Shown: positions 34,692 to 43,609, counted from the first letter of the stretch. The stretch is DNA of 64,000 bases from Paenimyroides baculatum (GCF_008629655.1 NZ_VWSG01000003.1:224366-288365), one strand, 5' to 3'. Notes: generated by a model from the sequence alone, not told the origin. Made by a program: numbers and translations.

Positions 34692-35741
34692 ATGCACACA
34701 CACGAACAATTTATGTACCGCGCTTTGTTTATTGCACAGAAAGGCTTGCCCGCTGCCATGCCAAATCCGTCGGTTGGTGCGGTAATTGTTCACAAAGATA
34801 CAATTATTGGCGAAGGTTCAACGAGTGCTTTTGGCGGATCGCATGCCGAAGTGAACGCAATAAATTCGGTTAAAAATAAGGAACTTTTAAAGGAAAGCAC
34901 CCTTTATGTTACGCTGGAACCTTGCAGCCATTATGGAAAAACGCCGCCTTGTGCAGATTTAATCGCAAAAATGCAGATTCCGAATGTGGTGATTGGTTGT
35001 GTGGATCCTTATATTGAAGTCGCAGGAAAAGGCATTGAAAAACTGAAAAATGCGGGTGTTAATGTTATTGTTGGCGTTTTGGAAAAGGAGTGTATCGAGA
35101 GTAACAAACGATTTTTTACGTTTATCCAGAAAAAAAGACCTTACATTATTTTAAAATGGGCAGAATCGGCAGATGGATTTATTGCTCCCACTGAAAAGAA
35201 CGAACAAAAACCTGTTTGGATTTCTAACAATTATTCCCGACAATTGACGCACAAATGGCGTAGTAAAGAAATGGGCATTTTAGTTGGGACAAAAACCGTT
35301 TTAGATGATAATCCTTCATTGACAACTCGAGATTTTGTGGGAAAGAATCCGGTGAGGATTTATATTGATGCAAATAATAAGATCGATGCATCGTTTGCAA
35401 TTACAAATACAGAAAGTAAAACGATTTGTTTGTGTGCGGAATTTCCTTTGAAACCGATTAATCAAATTATTTATAAAAAGATTGATTTTAGCGATTTAAC
35501 TGCCGAAGTCAATAAAATTTGTGTGGAAGAAAATATTCAATCGATAATTATCGAAGGTGGATCGCACACTTTACAACAGTTTGTTGGTGCGGAATTTTGG
35601 GACGAAGCACGCGTTTTTAAAAGCGATGTAATTTTAAATGAAGGCATAAAAGCTGCTGAATTAAAAAATACTGTTCAAGTTTCTGTGCAAAAAATTCAGA
35701 ACAACATTTTAACGTATTACAAAAACCAAAATAATGACTGA
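34692..35741 (+). CDS. ribD: Bifunctional riboflavin deaminase/reductase RibD
   Basis: 349 residues. The deaminase half has the zinc site SHAEVNAI and LEPCSHYGKTPPCADLI; the reductase half begins near 150 with RPYIILKWAESADGFIAP and includes KNPVRIYIDANN and IIIEGGSHTLQQF. It performs the second and third steps of riboflavin synthesis. No FMN riboswitch can fit in the 28-base leader. Overlaps the next gene by 8 bases. Confidence 0.95.
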   Translation: MHTHEQFMYRALFIAQKGLPAAMPNPSVGAVIVHKDTIIGEGSTSAFGGSHAEVNAINSVKNKELLKESTLYVTLEPCSHYGKTPPCADLIAKMQIPNVVIGCVDPYIEVAGKGIEKLKNAGVNVIVGVLEKECIESNKRFFTFIQKKRPYIILKWAESADGFIAPTEKNEQKPVWISNNYSRQLTHKWRSKEMGILVGTKTVLDDNPSLTTRDFVGKNPVRIYIDANNKIDASFAITNTESKTICLCAEFPLKPINQIIYKKIDFSDLTAEVNKICVEENIQSIIIEGGSHTLQQFVGAEFWDEARVFKSDVILNEGIKAAELKNTVQVSVQKIQNNILTYYKNQNND

Positions 35742-36342
35742 TACTTATAAAACGATAGAAAAACCAAGCGAAGAAGTGTTGTTTAAAGAAAAAAACAGCA
35801 AGTTTTTCGGCTATGCTTTTCCGGTTGAGTCAGAAAATGAGGTTAAAGAAATTTTAGATCAGGTTAAAAAACAGCATTATACAGGCAGACATTGGTGTTA
35901 CGCTTATCAAATTGGTACGAAAACAAAGATTTATCGCGCTAATGACGACGGTGAACCTAACAACAGCGCAGGAATGCCTATTTACGGACAAATACAATCG
36001 TTTGATGTTACAAACGTTTTGGTAATTGTGGTTCGATATTTTGGCGGGGTAAAATTAGGAGTTGGCGGTTTAGTTACGGCTTACAGAACTGCTGCACAAA
36101 TGGCTTTGGAAACGGTTGAAATTGTAGAAAAAACAATAAACACGCACTATCTTATTCGGTTTGATTATAAAAATATGAATAAAGTAATGCGCGTTATTAA
36201 AGAAAAAAACCTGAATGTTGTAAATCAGGTTTTAGAATTGGATTGTTTGATTGAAATTTCCTGCAGACTCACTCAAAAAGAGGAAATCTTTAATGCGTTC
36301 AATCATATTTTTGAAGTTTCTATTACAGAAAAAGAAGATTAA
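35734..36342 (+). CDS. yigZ: YigZ/IMPACT family protein
   Basis: 202 residues. The IMPACT signature is complete: HWCYAYQIG, RANDDGEPNNSAGMPIYGQI and VVVRYFGGVKLGVGGLVTAYRTAAQ, followed by a ferredoxin-like C-terminal domain. Family members bind translation components or nucleic acid; the role in bacteria is not settled. It is translationally linked to ribD. Confidence 0.9.
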   Translation: MTDTYKTIEKPSEEVLFKEKNSKFFGYAFPVESENEVKEILDQVKKQHYTGRHWCYAYQIGTKTKIYRANDDGEPNNSAGMPIYGQIQSFDVTNVLVIVVRYFGGVKLGVGGLVTAYRTAAQMALETVEIVEKTINTHYLIRFDYKNMNKVMRVIKEKNLNVVNQVLELDCLIEISCRLTQKEEIFNAFNHIFEVSITEKED

Positions 36343-36351
36343 TCTTCTAAT

Positions 36352-36443
36352 TTACCACAGATGCACGGATTTTTTATGTCTACAACCAATAAAATTCAAT
36401 CTTACTACTTATGTAATTATTTTTATCTGTGAATCTGTAGCAA
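36352..36443. repeat. Small element with imperfect terminal inverted repeats
   Basis: The left end TACCACAGATGCACGGAT and the reverse complement of the right end, TGCTACAGATTCACAGAT, agree at 14 of 18 positions. The left arm is identical (19 bases, inverted) to 10199-10217. It lies between convergent genes and contains no open frame. It looks like a small non-coding interspersed repeat. Confidence 0.6.
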
Positions 36444-36449
36444 TTTAAA

Positions 36450-37154
36450 TTAATCGTATTTAAAATTCAATAATTGCTCTTCCATCAGCATTCTAAAGCC
36501 GTCTGATTCCAATCTGGTTCCTTCGTTTATAAAATCCATCATGTGCAAAGCAAAATAAGGCGCTTTCACTTTTGGCAGTTTATAGTTTTCATACAGAAAA
36601 TCGGCAGAATATACCTTTAGAAAACGCTCCATAACATTTATTTCACGCTCTACCGAAAGTGCTTTTCTGTTCGTTTTTGCTTTACCGGAAAGTTTGTTTA
36701 CAAAACCATCTAACTTAATGTTTCCTGTAGCCGAACTTTTATCGTTATATGTAATTTGATTGTCTTTTTTAACAGCGCGTTCTGCTTTGGTCAATTCCGG
36801 CGATGTTCCCAACCCTAGCTTATTGTTCATGTTGGTATATTCAATTTCCAATTCATCCAAAACAGTAGAATCGGTTAAAAGCACATTCAAACTTTTTCTG
36901 TCGATTACCTTTTGCGAAACTTCTATAGTTTCCACAATTGTTCCATTCACATAAAACGATAATTTGTCGTTTACATTCAAAGGAATGGTTTTATAAACAT
37001 TCTGTCCCAATTCAATTACAGGATCGTTATTATGTTTAATTGCAATTTGCACTCCTTGGGATGGATTGTACACACGAGCTTTTAAAGCAACAGGTGTTTG
37101 TGCCATTAAAAATCCCGAGCAAAACAAAAACATCATTAAAATAAACTTTTTCAT
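36450..37154 (-). CDS. Secreted hypothetical protein
   Basis: 234 residues. Signal peptide KKFILMMFLFCSGFLMAQ (cleavage about 18). Residues 20-75 are beta-rich (ALKARVYNPSQGVQIAIKHNN), the middle 100-150 hydrophilic with many Lys/Asn, and the end helical (YFALHMMDFINEGTRLESDGFRM). I do not recognise the family; the N-terminal part resembles small carboxypeptidase-regulatory-like beta domains only loosely. Probably periplasmic or surface-located and monocistronic. Confidence 0.7.
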   Translation of the reverse strand: MKKFILMMFLFCSGFLMAQTPVALKARVYNPSQGVQIAIKHNNDPVIELGQNVYKTIPLNVNDKLSFYVNGTIVETIEVSQKVIDRKSLNVLLTDSTVLDELEIEYTNMNNKLGLGTSPELTKAERAVKKDNQITYNDKSSATGNIKLDGFVNKLSGKAKTNRKALSVEREINVMERFLKVYSADFLYENYKLPKVKAPYFALHMMDFINEGTRLESDGFRMLMEEQLLNFKYD

Positions 37155-37226
37155 AGTTGTAATTTTTTTGTAGAATTTACGATTTTTTGTTTGTTCCTAA
37201 AAAAGTTTTTTTGCTTTTAACAATAT

Positions 37227-37625
37227 TTACCCGTTGATTAATTTTTCAAGATATTCAGGAACCGAAATCGGGCGTTTTGTTTTCATGTCAACAAACACCA
37301 AAACTGTTTGCGCTGTTGTTAATAACTCGCCCTTTTGGTTAACAATTTCATAGCTAAATTCAATCTTTACGCCACCTAGAAATGCCAGTCTGGTTATTAC
37401 GGTTAATTTATCGTCATAATACGCAGGTTTCTTGTAATTCATATTTAAAGAAACCACTGGTAACATCACCCCGCTGTCTTCAAGCTCTTTATATGAAACC
37501 CCTTTGTTTCTAAGCCATTCCACACGACCCATCTCAAAATATTGAGCATAATTTCCATGGTAAACCACCCCCATTTGGTCGGTCTCTGCGTATCGCACAC
37601 GTATGCTAATTTTGTGTTCTTGCAT
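37227..37625 (-). CDS. Acyl-CoA thioesterase, YbgC/4-hydroxybenzoyl-CoA type hotdog fold
   Basis: 132 residues. The active-site RVRYAETDQMGVVYHGNYAQYFEMGRVEWLR matches hotdog thioesterases of the 4-HBT/YbgC class, with catalytic Asp16. It hydrolyses acyl-CoA or acyl-ACP; chain specificity is unknown. It is divergent from dnaA across a 180-base AT-rich gap, a usual arrangement in this family. Confidence 0.92.
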   Translation of the reverse strand: MQEHKISIRVRYAETDQMGVVYHGNYAQYFEMGRVEWLRNKGVSYKELEDSGVMLPVVSLNMNYKKPAYYDDKLTVITRLAFLGGVKIEFSYEIVNQKGELLTTAQTVLVFVDMKTKRPISVPEYLEKLING

Positions 37626-37723
37626 AAAAAAAATAGTTTGAAAAATTTTATAATTCGAATAAAAAATTACTTACAATATTATTTCTAAAAATCAAATAGT
37701 AAAATCATTTTTTTTGATGATTT

Positions 37724-37732
37724 TTATTCACA
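37724..37732 (+). promoter_or_regulatory. Possible DnaA box upstream of dnaA
   Basis: TTATTCACA fits TTATNCACA and differs from the best DnaA box in one base. It is single; I see no cluster, so I read it as a possible autoregulatory site and not as an origin. Confidence 0.35.
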
Positions 37733-37805
37733 TATTTGTAAATGAAAATGTGTTTTATGTAACTCTCTAAAACACTATTATTAAACACCATTATCTCTAA
37801 TAAAA

Positions 37806-39245
37806 ATGCTTGATTATACACAAGAAACCGCAATATCTGTTTGGAATCGTTGTCTGCAATTCATAAAAGACAACATTGGCGACCAGGCGTTCAAAACTTG
37901 GTTTGAACCAATTGAGGCTATTGAGTTAACTGAAAATGCTTTGTATATTCAAGTTCCTAGTAAATTCTTCTATGAATGGCTAGAAGAACATTATGTAAAG
38001 GTATTAAAATCTGCATTACAAAAGGAACTTGGTTCTAAAGCAAAGTTACTTTACAAAATTAAAATGGAGAATACTTCGGGAACAAAACAACCGTTTACCG
38101 AACAATTACCTAGTACCCAGAGAGAACCTGTTAAAACCCAGGAATTAGATGTTCCTGTGCAGACAAAAAATCCCGAATTAAAAAATCCGTTTGTAATTCC
38201 CGGAATCAGAAACGTTAAGATAGAATCACAGTTAAATTCTAACTACAGTTTTGATAATTTCCTGGAAGGCGAATCGAACCGTTTGGCTCGTAGCGCCGGT
38301 ATGGCAGTTGCCAACAAACCGGGCGGAACCGCTTTTAACCCGTTATTGATTTACGGTGGCGTTGGTTTGGGAAAAACGCATTTGGCACACGCTATTGGTG
38401 TGGAGATTAAAGATAAACATCCGGAAAAAACCGTATTATATATTTCGGCAGAAGTTTTTACACAGCAATATGTTGATTCTGTTAGAAAACAAACCCGTAA
38501 CGATTTTATTTATTTCTATCAGTTGATCGATGTATTAATTGTTGATGACATTCAGTTTTTATCTGGAAAATCGGGTACACAAGATGTATTCTTCCACATT
38601 TTCAACTATCTGCACCAAAACGGAAAACAGGTTATTTTAACTTCTGATAAAGCTCCGGTTGATATGCAGGATATCGAACAACGTTTGTTATCTCGTTTTA
38701 AATGGGGACTTTCGGCAGAAATAATGCACCCAGATTTTGAAACTCGTGTCAATATCGTAAAGAATATTTTGTATCGCGATGGTGTTGAAATGTCTAACGA
38801 TGTTATAGAATACGTTGCAAAGCACGTAAAAACGAATGTCCGTGAATTGGAAGGAGCCATTATTTCGTTAATTGCACAATCGTCTTTCAACAAAAAAGAA
38901 ATCACGGTTGATCTGGCTAAAAGCGTCATTGAAAAGTTCGTTAAAAACATTCGAAAAGATATTTCTATAGACTACATTCAAAAAATAGTTTCCGATTATT
39001 TTGAGTTGGATATTGAAACACTTTGTTCAAAATCGCGAAAAAGAAATATTGTGCAAGCCCGCCAATTAGCTATGTTTTTTGCAAAGAAATACACCAAATC
39101 GTCGTTAGCAAATATTGGTTCGCAAATTGGCGATCGCGATCACGCTACGGTTTTACACGCTTGCAAAACGGTTGACAATTTATTAGAAACCGACAAAGAG
39201 TTTAAAGCGCATTTCGAAGACATCAACAAAAAACTATCTATGTAA
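37806..39245 (+). CDS. dnaA: Chromosomal replication initiator protein DnaA
   Basis: 479 residues. Domain I (1-85), an acidic-polar linker (90-140), then the AAA+ domain from YSFDNFLEGESNRLARSAG with Walker A GGVGLGKTH (184-192), Walker B LIVDDIQFL, and the C-terminal HTH with the signature GDRDHATVLHACKTV. It unwinds the origin. It shares the TAATG overlap with the phosphatase gene downstream. Confidence 0.97.
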   Translation: MLDYTQETAISVWNRCLQFIKDNIGDQAFKTWFEPIEAIELTENALYIQVPSKFFYEWLEEHYVKVLKSALQKELGSKAKLLYKIKMENTSGTKQPFTEQLPSTQREPVKTQELDVPVQTKNPELKNPFVIPGIRNVKIESQLNSNYSFDNFLEGESNRLARSAGMAVANKPGGTAFNPLLIYGGVGLGKTHLAHAIGVEIKDKHPEKTVLYISAEVFTQQYVDSVRKQTRNDFIYFYQLIDVLIVDDIQFLSGKSGTQDVFFHIFNYLHQNGKQVILTSDKAPVDMQDIEQRLLSRFKWGLSAEIMHPDFETRVNIVKNILYRDGVEMSNDVIEYVAKHVKTNVRELEGAIISLIAQSSFNKKEITVDLAKSVIEKFVKNIRKDISIDYIQKIVSDYFELDIETLCSKSRKRNIVQARQLAMFFAKKYTKSSLANIGSQIGDRDHATVLHACKTVDNLLETDKEFKAHFEDINKKLSM

Positions 39246-39703
39246 TGGCAAAAATATTAATGGTTTGTTTGGGTAATATTTGCAGATCGCCGTTGGCAGA
39301 AGGCATTTTAAAATCTAAATTAAAATCTGAAGTGTTTTTTGTAGATTCTGCCGGAACCGGTGCTTGGCACGCTGGCGAATTACCAGATAAAAGATCAATT
39401 GCCGTTGCAAAAAAATACGGTATCGATTTAACAACCCAACGCGCAAGACAGTTTTGTTTAGACGATTTTTCTACTTTTGACTATATTTATGTTATGGATA
39501 AAAGCAATTACGAAAATGTTTGCAGACTGGCACCAAACGATGAAGCAAAGAAAAAAGTACAGCTAATTTTAAACGAGTATCATACTGATAAAAACATGGA
39601 AGTTCCCGATCCTTATTACGGTGGCGACAATGGTTTTGACGATGTTTACAATATGTTGAATGAAGCTTGCGAAAAGATAAAGATAAAATTAGAAAACGCT
39701 TAA
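39245..39703 (+). CDS. Low molecular weight protein-tyrosine phosphatase
   Basis: 152 residues. The phosphate loop VCLGNICRSP (Cys8, Arg14) is at the N-terminus, followed by a C-terminal general-acid loop DPYYGG. It dephosphorylates protein tyrosine residues; a Wzc-type tyrosine kinase is encoded at the end of the window and could be an indirect partner (inference). Start overlaps the dnaA stop by one base. Confidence 0.93.
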   Translation: MAKILMVCLGNICRSPLAEGILKSKLKSEVFFVDSAGTGAWHAGELPDKRSIAVAKKYGIDLTTQRARQFCLDDFSTFDYIYVMDKSNYENVCRLAPNDEAKKKVQLILNEYHTDKNMEVPDPYYGGDNGFDDVYNMLNEACEKIKIKLENA

Positions 39704-39727
39704 AGGCGTTTTTTTATATTTACAGAT

Positions 39728-40444
39728 ATGACAACATTAGGCACCTTATATTTAATTCCGGTAATGTTAGGAGATGAAACTCCTGCTCCAGATGTTTTAC
39801 CCGCAAGTGTAATGCGCACGGTTTCGCTCATTAACGATTATGTTGTGGAAAACAGCAAAGTTGCCCGCAAATTTATTAAAGCAATTGATCCAAATAAAGT
39901 TCAGGCTACTTTAAATTTATTCGAGCTGAACAAACACACCGATGCTAAAGAATTAAAAACATTTATTCAGCCTTTGTTAGAAGGAAGAAATATGGGTTTA
40001 ATGAGCGATGCCGGTTGTCCCGGTGTTGCAGATCCAGGTGCGGTGATTGTTGCAATGGCACACGAAAAAGGCATTAAAGTAGTTCCGCTTACTGGTCCGT
40101 CATCAATTTTACTTTCGTTGATGGGTTCAGGTATGAACGGACAATCGTTTACTTTTAACGGATACCTTCCAATTGATAAATCAGAAAAAAAGACGATGTT
40201 GAAAGATTTGGAAAAATGGTCTTTTGAACGCAATCAATCTCAAATTTTTATTGAAACACCTTACAGAAATAATCAGCTGATTGAAGAAATGGTTCAGGTT
40301 TTAAATCCAAACACGTTGTTGTGCGTTGCCTGCGATTTAACATTACCAACCGAAATTATGCTGACAAAACCTATAAGTTTCTGGAAAAAACATAAAATAG
40401 ATTTACACAAACGTCCGTGTATCTTTATTATTCACAAAAAATAA
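39728..40444 (+). CDS. Tetrapyrrole methylase-fold SAM-dependent methyltransferase
   Basis: 238 residues. GTLYLIPVMLGDE starts a corrin/porphyrin methylase fold; GLMSDAGCPGVADPGAVIVAMAH and PLTGPSSILLSLMGSG are the two SAM-binding loops shared with RsmI (16S rRNA 2'-O-methyltransferase). The protein is about 40 residues shorter than RsmI and lacks its C-terminal domain, so a different substrate is possible. It follows the phosphatase by 24 bases. Confidence 0.85.
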   Translation: MTTLGTLYLIPVMLGDETPAPDVLPASVMRTVSLINDYVVENSKVARKFIKAIDPNKVQATLNLFELNKHTDAKELKTFIQPLLEGRNMGLMSDAGCPGVADPGAVIVAMAHEKGIKVVPLTGPSSILLSLMGSGMNGQSFTFNGYLPIDKSEKKTMLKDLEKWSFERNQSQIFIETPYRNNQLIEEMVQVLNPNTLLCVACDLTLPTEIMLTKPISFWKKHKIDLHKRPCIFIIHKK

Positions 40445-40475
40445 GCGAAACTTAACGTTTCGCTTATTTTTTTGT
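40441..40475. terminator. Bidirectional terminator between convergent genes
   Basis: Stem AAGCGAAAC (40443-40451) with GTTTCGCTT (40457-40465), 5-base loop, A run before and T run after. It overlaps both gene ends. Confidence 0.85.
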
Positions 40476-40775
40476 TCCATATAAAAATCCTAATCGCATT
40501 CGGATCAGCATCTTCTTAACAAAATTCCAGAAAAAGGTGTGTTGAAGAAATATCGTACCAATAATAATCAACAAAACTTTGTAAACAGGTAAAATTAAAA
40601 TTAACGATAATGGCCAGTAAATCAACGGATGCATACTTTCTTTTGTGATACCAATCAATTCTAAAACCGGACGCGTAATATATGCCGATGTACTGCCAGT
40701 AATAGCAAACACCACTAAAATTACGATAAACTGAAAATTAGATGTAATTCCCCACTTTTGTTTTAACGAAGCCAT
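40464..40775 (-). CDS. DUF6787 family small membrane protein
   Basis: 103 residues with two membrane helices (about 13-32 and 49-70) and a basic C-terminal tail (KKMLIRMRLGFLYGTKK). The N-terminus SLKQKWGITSNFQFI and HTFFWNFVKKML fit a Bacteroidota-specific family (DUF6787), sometimes misnamed diacylglyceryl transferase. Function is unknown. It has a perfect -7 element at 40794. Confidence 0.75.
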   Translation of the reverse strand: MASLKQKWGITSNFQFIVILVVFAITGSTSAYITRPVLELIGITKESMHPLIYWPLSLILILPVYKVLLIIIGTIFLQHTFFWNFVKKMLIRMRLGFLYGTKK

Positions 40776-40793
40776 AATTTATTTTTTGTCGAT

Positions 40794-40802
40794 GCAAATT
40801 TA
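40794..40802 (-). promoter_or_regulatory. -7 promoter element of the DUF6787 gene
   Basis: The minus strand reads TAAATTTGC, a perfect match to TAnnTTTGY, 18 bases before the ATG. Confidence 0.6.
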
Positions 40803-40810
40803 CAAATAAT

Positions 40811-41215
40811 TTAATCTAATCGTAAATTATTAACTTGCTGAAAATACAATAAATAGTGATAAAGCATGTAATTAACTTCGTATCCGTAATGGGTTTGCGA
40901 ATTGTAATCGATACTGTATTCAATAACACTATTCATTCTACCAGCACGCGCATTCCATTCCTGCACCCATCTTCGATTTTTATTCTCTAAAAAAGCAATA
41001 GAATAATGATCTTTCGGTTTTCTGTTCGTACTAAACCAACGTTCAAAACCATTATCCATAATAATAACCTCGTATTCCAAATCTGGGTTTGACAGCGTTA
41101 CTTTACCGTTTTCAATTTTAGTCGTTCCTTTATCAATAGCATCGGTTTTAGGCTGTACAACACAACTCATAAAACTCAACCCCATAATTCCTAAAAATAG
41201 ATTCACCGTTTTCAT
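40811..41215 (-). CDS. DUF6146 family lipoprotein
   Basis: 134 residues from ATG 41215, where the lipoprotein signal begins (LFLGIMGLSFMSCVV, lipobox Cys about 18); the open frame continues 14 codons upstream to 41257. After the lipid anchor, DLEYEVIIMDNGFERWFSTNRKP and RRWVQEWNARAG match the Bacteroidota DUF6146 family. Function unknown. It is divergent from prfB with 54 bases between starts. Confidence 0.75.
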   Translation of the reverse strand: MKTVNLFLGIMGLSFMSCVVQPKTDAIDKGTTKIENGKVTLSNPDLEYEVIIMDNGFERWFSTNRKPKDHYSIAFLENKNRRWVQEWNARAGRMNSVIEYSIDYNSQTHYGYEVNYMLYHYLLYFQQVNNLRLD

Positions 41216-41238
41216 TTTTTTATTCTTTAAGATAAATG

Positions 41239-41247
41239 TACATTTGT
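41239..41247 (+). promoter_or_regulatory. -7 promoter element of prfB
   Basis: TACATTTGT, a perfect TAnnTTTGY match, 22 bases before the prfB ATG. It sits in a near-palindrome (GATAAATGTACATTTGTTA); the minus strand offers TACATTTAT for the divergent lipoprotein gene. Confidence 0.6.
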
Positions 41248-41269
41248 TATCTAACAAAAATCATACAAA

Positions 41270-42368
41270 ATGGTTACTACAGATCAAATAAAGGGTCTTA
41301 TTGATCGCCTTGGTGCGTTAAGGAGGTATCTTTGACATCGATCAGAAATTAATTGAAATACAAAACGAAGAAGAAAAAACGTTTGCTCCCGATTTTTGGA
41401 ACAACGCCAAAGAAGCCGAGATTTTGGTACGAAACATTCGATCTAAAAAGAAATGGGTAGAAGGTTACCAAAGTGCGCAAAGCAATGCGGAAGAACTGCA
41501 GGTTTTAATGGAGTTTTTTGCTGAAGGAGACGCATCGGAAGAAGAAGTTCAAAACCAATATGATGCAACAGTAGAAATTGTTGAGGATTTAGAGTTTAGA
41601 AACATGCTTTCGGACGAAGGTGACAGTTTAAGCGCAGTTGTACAAATTACAGCGGGTGCCGGTGGAACAGAAAGTTGCGATTGGGCTGCTATGTTAATGC
41701 GTATGTATTTAATGTGGGGCGAAAAAAGCGGTTACAAGATTAAAGAGTTGAACTTTCAGGCAGGAGATGTTGCCGGAATAAAAACGGTTACTTTAGAGTT
41801 TGAAGGTGAATTTTCGTTCGGATATTTAAAAGGCGAAAACGGCGTACACCGTTTGGTTCGAATTTCTCCGTTTGATAGTAATGCGAAGCGTCATACCTCA
41901 TTTGCGTCGGTATACGTGTATCCGCTGGCAGATGATACGATTGAGATTGAAATAAATCCGTCTGATATTTCGTGGGAAACCATGCGATCATCGGGTGCAG
42001 GCGGGCAAAACGTAAATAAGGTTGAAACAGCAGTGCGTTTACGCCACCACCCTACCGGAATTATTATTGAAAACTCTGAAACACGTTCGCAGCTTGATAA
42101 CAAAACTAAAGCCATGCAGTTACTTAAATCGCAGTTGTACGAAATTGAGTTAAAGAAACGTCAGGCTAAACGCGATGAAATTGAAGCCAACAAAATGAAA
42201 ATTGAGTGGGGATCGCAAATCAGGAACTATGTGATGCATCCTTACAAATTAGTAAAAGATGTTCGCACGCAATTTGAAACCAGCGATGTTGACAGTGTAA
42301 TGAACGGCGGAATTGATCCGTTTTTAAAGGCTTATTTAATGATGATGGGTCAGAAAGAAGAAAATTAA
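41270..42368 (+). CDS. prfB: Peptide chain release factor 2, expressed by programmed +1 frameshift
   Basis: The ATG at 41270 opens a 21-codon frame ending at TGA 41333. A +1 shift at CTT joins it to the frame that ends at 42368, giving a 365-residue RF2. The shift site is classical: AGGAGGT, then TATCTTTGAC. The main frame has the anticodon-like SPF ([14 protein letters not shown]) and the catalytic GGQ in [16 protein letters not shown]2 reads UGA and UAA stops. The protein is the substrate of the PrmC at 33809. Confidence 0.96.
41321..41336 (+). promoter_or_regulatory. Programmed frameshift signal of prfB
   Basis: AGGAGGTATCTTTGAC: an internal Shine-Dalgarno sequence (41321-41327), slippery CTT (41330-41332) and the in-frame TGA (41333-41335) followed by C. 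Low RF2 levels slow the stop and allow the +1 shift, an autoregulatory loop known in most bacteria. Confidence 0.95.
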
Positions 42369-42376
42369 AACCATAA

Positions 42377-42408
42377 AAAAACTCCTAAAGAAATTTAGGA
42401 GTTTTTTT
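42377..42408 (+). terminator. Terminator after prfB
   Basis: Stem ACTCCTAAA (42381-42389) with TTTAGGAGT (42394-42402) around a GAAA loop, flanked by A and T runs. An inverted copy occurs at 43610-43640. Confidence 0.85.
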
Positions 42409-42409
42409 G

Positions 42410-43078
42410 TTAACCAATATTTACAAATTGAGGTGAAATATATTCATATTTAATTGCTTGCGACAGTACTTTTGCCATTTCTATTATAGATTTTTTAGCT
42501 GTTTCATCAATTAAGTAATAAATAAGTTCTTGATTATCATTCATTTTCATAGGATCACTTTCACTTAAAATATATCCATACTTATCTGCCTGACTTTGTA
42601 AATTAGACAATTCTGATTCACTTTCAAGTTTAACTACAATAATATTTGTCTCCTTCATTATTGAATACTTATTTGATCCTTCAATTACTTTTCGAACATT
42701 ATGCACTTCAGAAATATTTTGGACCTGACTGATGTATTCATTTAACTTTTCGCAAGATAAATTTCCTTCTTTAAAATATCCAAAAACAACTTTAGTTGGA
42801 TAGGTTGAAAACATATCAGGATAAATAGCAGTAATCTTTCCTTCTGAATTAAGTGGCAAATCAAAAAGAGAGAGCCCTTTTAATCGTTCACTTATAACAG
42901 CATCAAAAATTCCATAATCAAATTCTATAGCTATTACATTATTTTTTACATTACTAACTAACTGTTGATCTTGTTGATAAGATGAAACAACTTGCTCGTT
43001 ACAAGTACTAATAACATTATCATCTGAAGAACAAGAAAGTACTAAAAAGAACGCTAAAATTGATAGTAGTTTTTTCAT
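42410..43078 (-). CDS. Hypothetical lipoprotein
   Basis: 222 residues from ATG 43078 (the open frame starts earlier but the lipoprotein signal KKLLSILAFFLVLSCSSDD begins here). After the SSDD lipid-anchor start I see no known domain; the protein is rich in Glu, Ser and Tyr and likely sits in the outer membrane as a lipoprotein. Its start is 3 bases past the stop of the next lipoprotein gene upstream (43081), forming a pair. The region is more AT-rich than neighbours. Confidence 0.7.
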   Translation of the reverse strand: MKKLLSILAFFLVLSCSSDDNVISTCNEQVVSSYQQDQQLVSNVKNNVIAIEFDYGIFDAVISERLKGLSLFDLPLNSEGKITAIYPDMFSTYPTKVVFGYFKEGNLSCEKLNEYISQVQNISEVHNVRKVIEGSNKYSIMKETNIIVVKLESESELSNLQSQADKYGYILSESDPMKMNDNQELIYYLIDETAKKSIIEMAKVLSQAIKYEYISPQFVNIG

Positions 43079-43080
43079 AT

Positions 43081-43587
43081 TTAAAATTTTAAATCGAACC
43101 ATCCGTCACGAACAGCATATATGTTCCCTTTATCGTCTGCACAGTCAAAACTAAAGCGTGCTGCTATTATTCTATTTGGAAAATCAAGCTTTGAGATTGT
43201 AATTGTTCCTCCTATTTCATTATTTGTGGAACAACTTACATAGGGAATATTTGGTCCATAAAATTCACTGTGAGCCTTAATATTAGAATTTAAATTTCCT
43301 TTTATTGAATATGTTTTTCCCTCTTCTAATTTAGCACTTGAAAAAATTGATACTCGAGAATATTCATCATTCTTCCCTAACTTCATAAGTATCATCTGTT
43401 CGGATACTGAAATAACACTAGAAATCTCTTTAGCATCATCAGAATCAAACGAAGACATTCTTTTTCCATTAAACGTATATTCAACGGAATTACTTCCATT
43501 CATTGTTAACGGAAATTGCTTTTGATCATCATCGGAAGAACAAGAAACAAAAGCGAAAAACGTAACAAGTACTATTATTTTTTTCAT
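43081..43587 (-). CDS. Hypothetical lipoprotein (DUF6252-like)
   Basis: 168 residues. Lipoprotein signal KKIIVLVTFFAFVSCSSDDD with the acidic export signal, then a beta-sandwich-like body (SVEYTFNGKRMSS..., GGTITISKLDFPNRIIAARFSFDC) that resembles DUF6252-type Bacteroidota lipoproteins, a moderate call. It is the first of a pair with 42410, and lies between the prfB terminator and the tRNA terminator, both of the same sequence. Confidence 0.7.
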   Translation of the reverse strand: MKKIIVLVTFFAFVSCSSDDDQKQFPLTMNGSNSVEYTFNGKRMSSFDSDDAKEISSVISVSEQMILMKLGKNDEYSRVSIFSSAKLEEGKTYSIKGNLNSNIKAHSEFYGPNIPYVSCSTNNEIGGTITISKLDFPNRIIAARFSFDCADDKGNIYAVRDGWFDLKF

Positions 43588-43609
43588 AAGTTTAATTTTT
43601 GTAAAATAT

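Noticed and set aside
37626..37805. AT-rich gap upstream of dnaA as a replication origin
   Set aside because: Only one near-consensus DnaA box (37724) was seen, and no repeated boxes or unwinding-element pattern; gap is only 180 bases.
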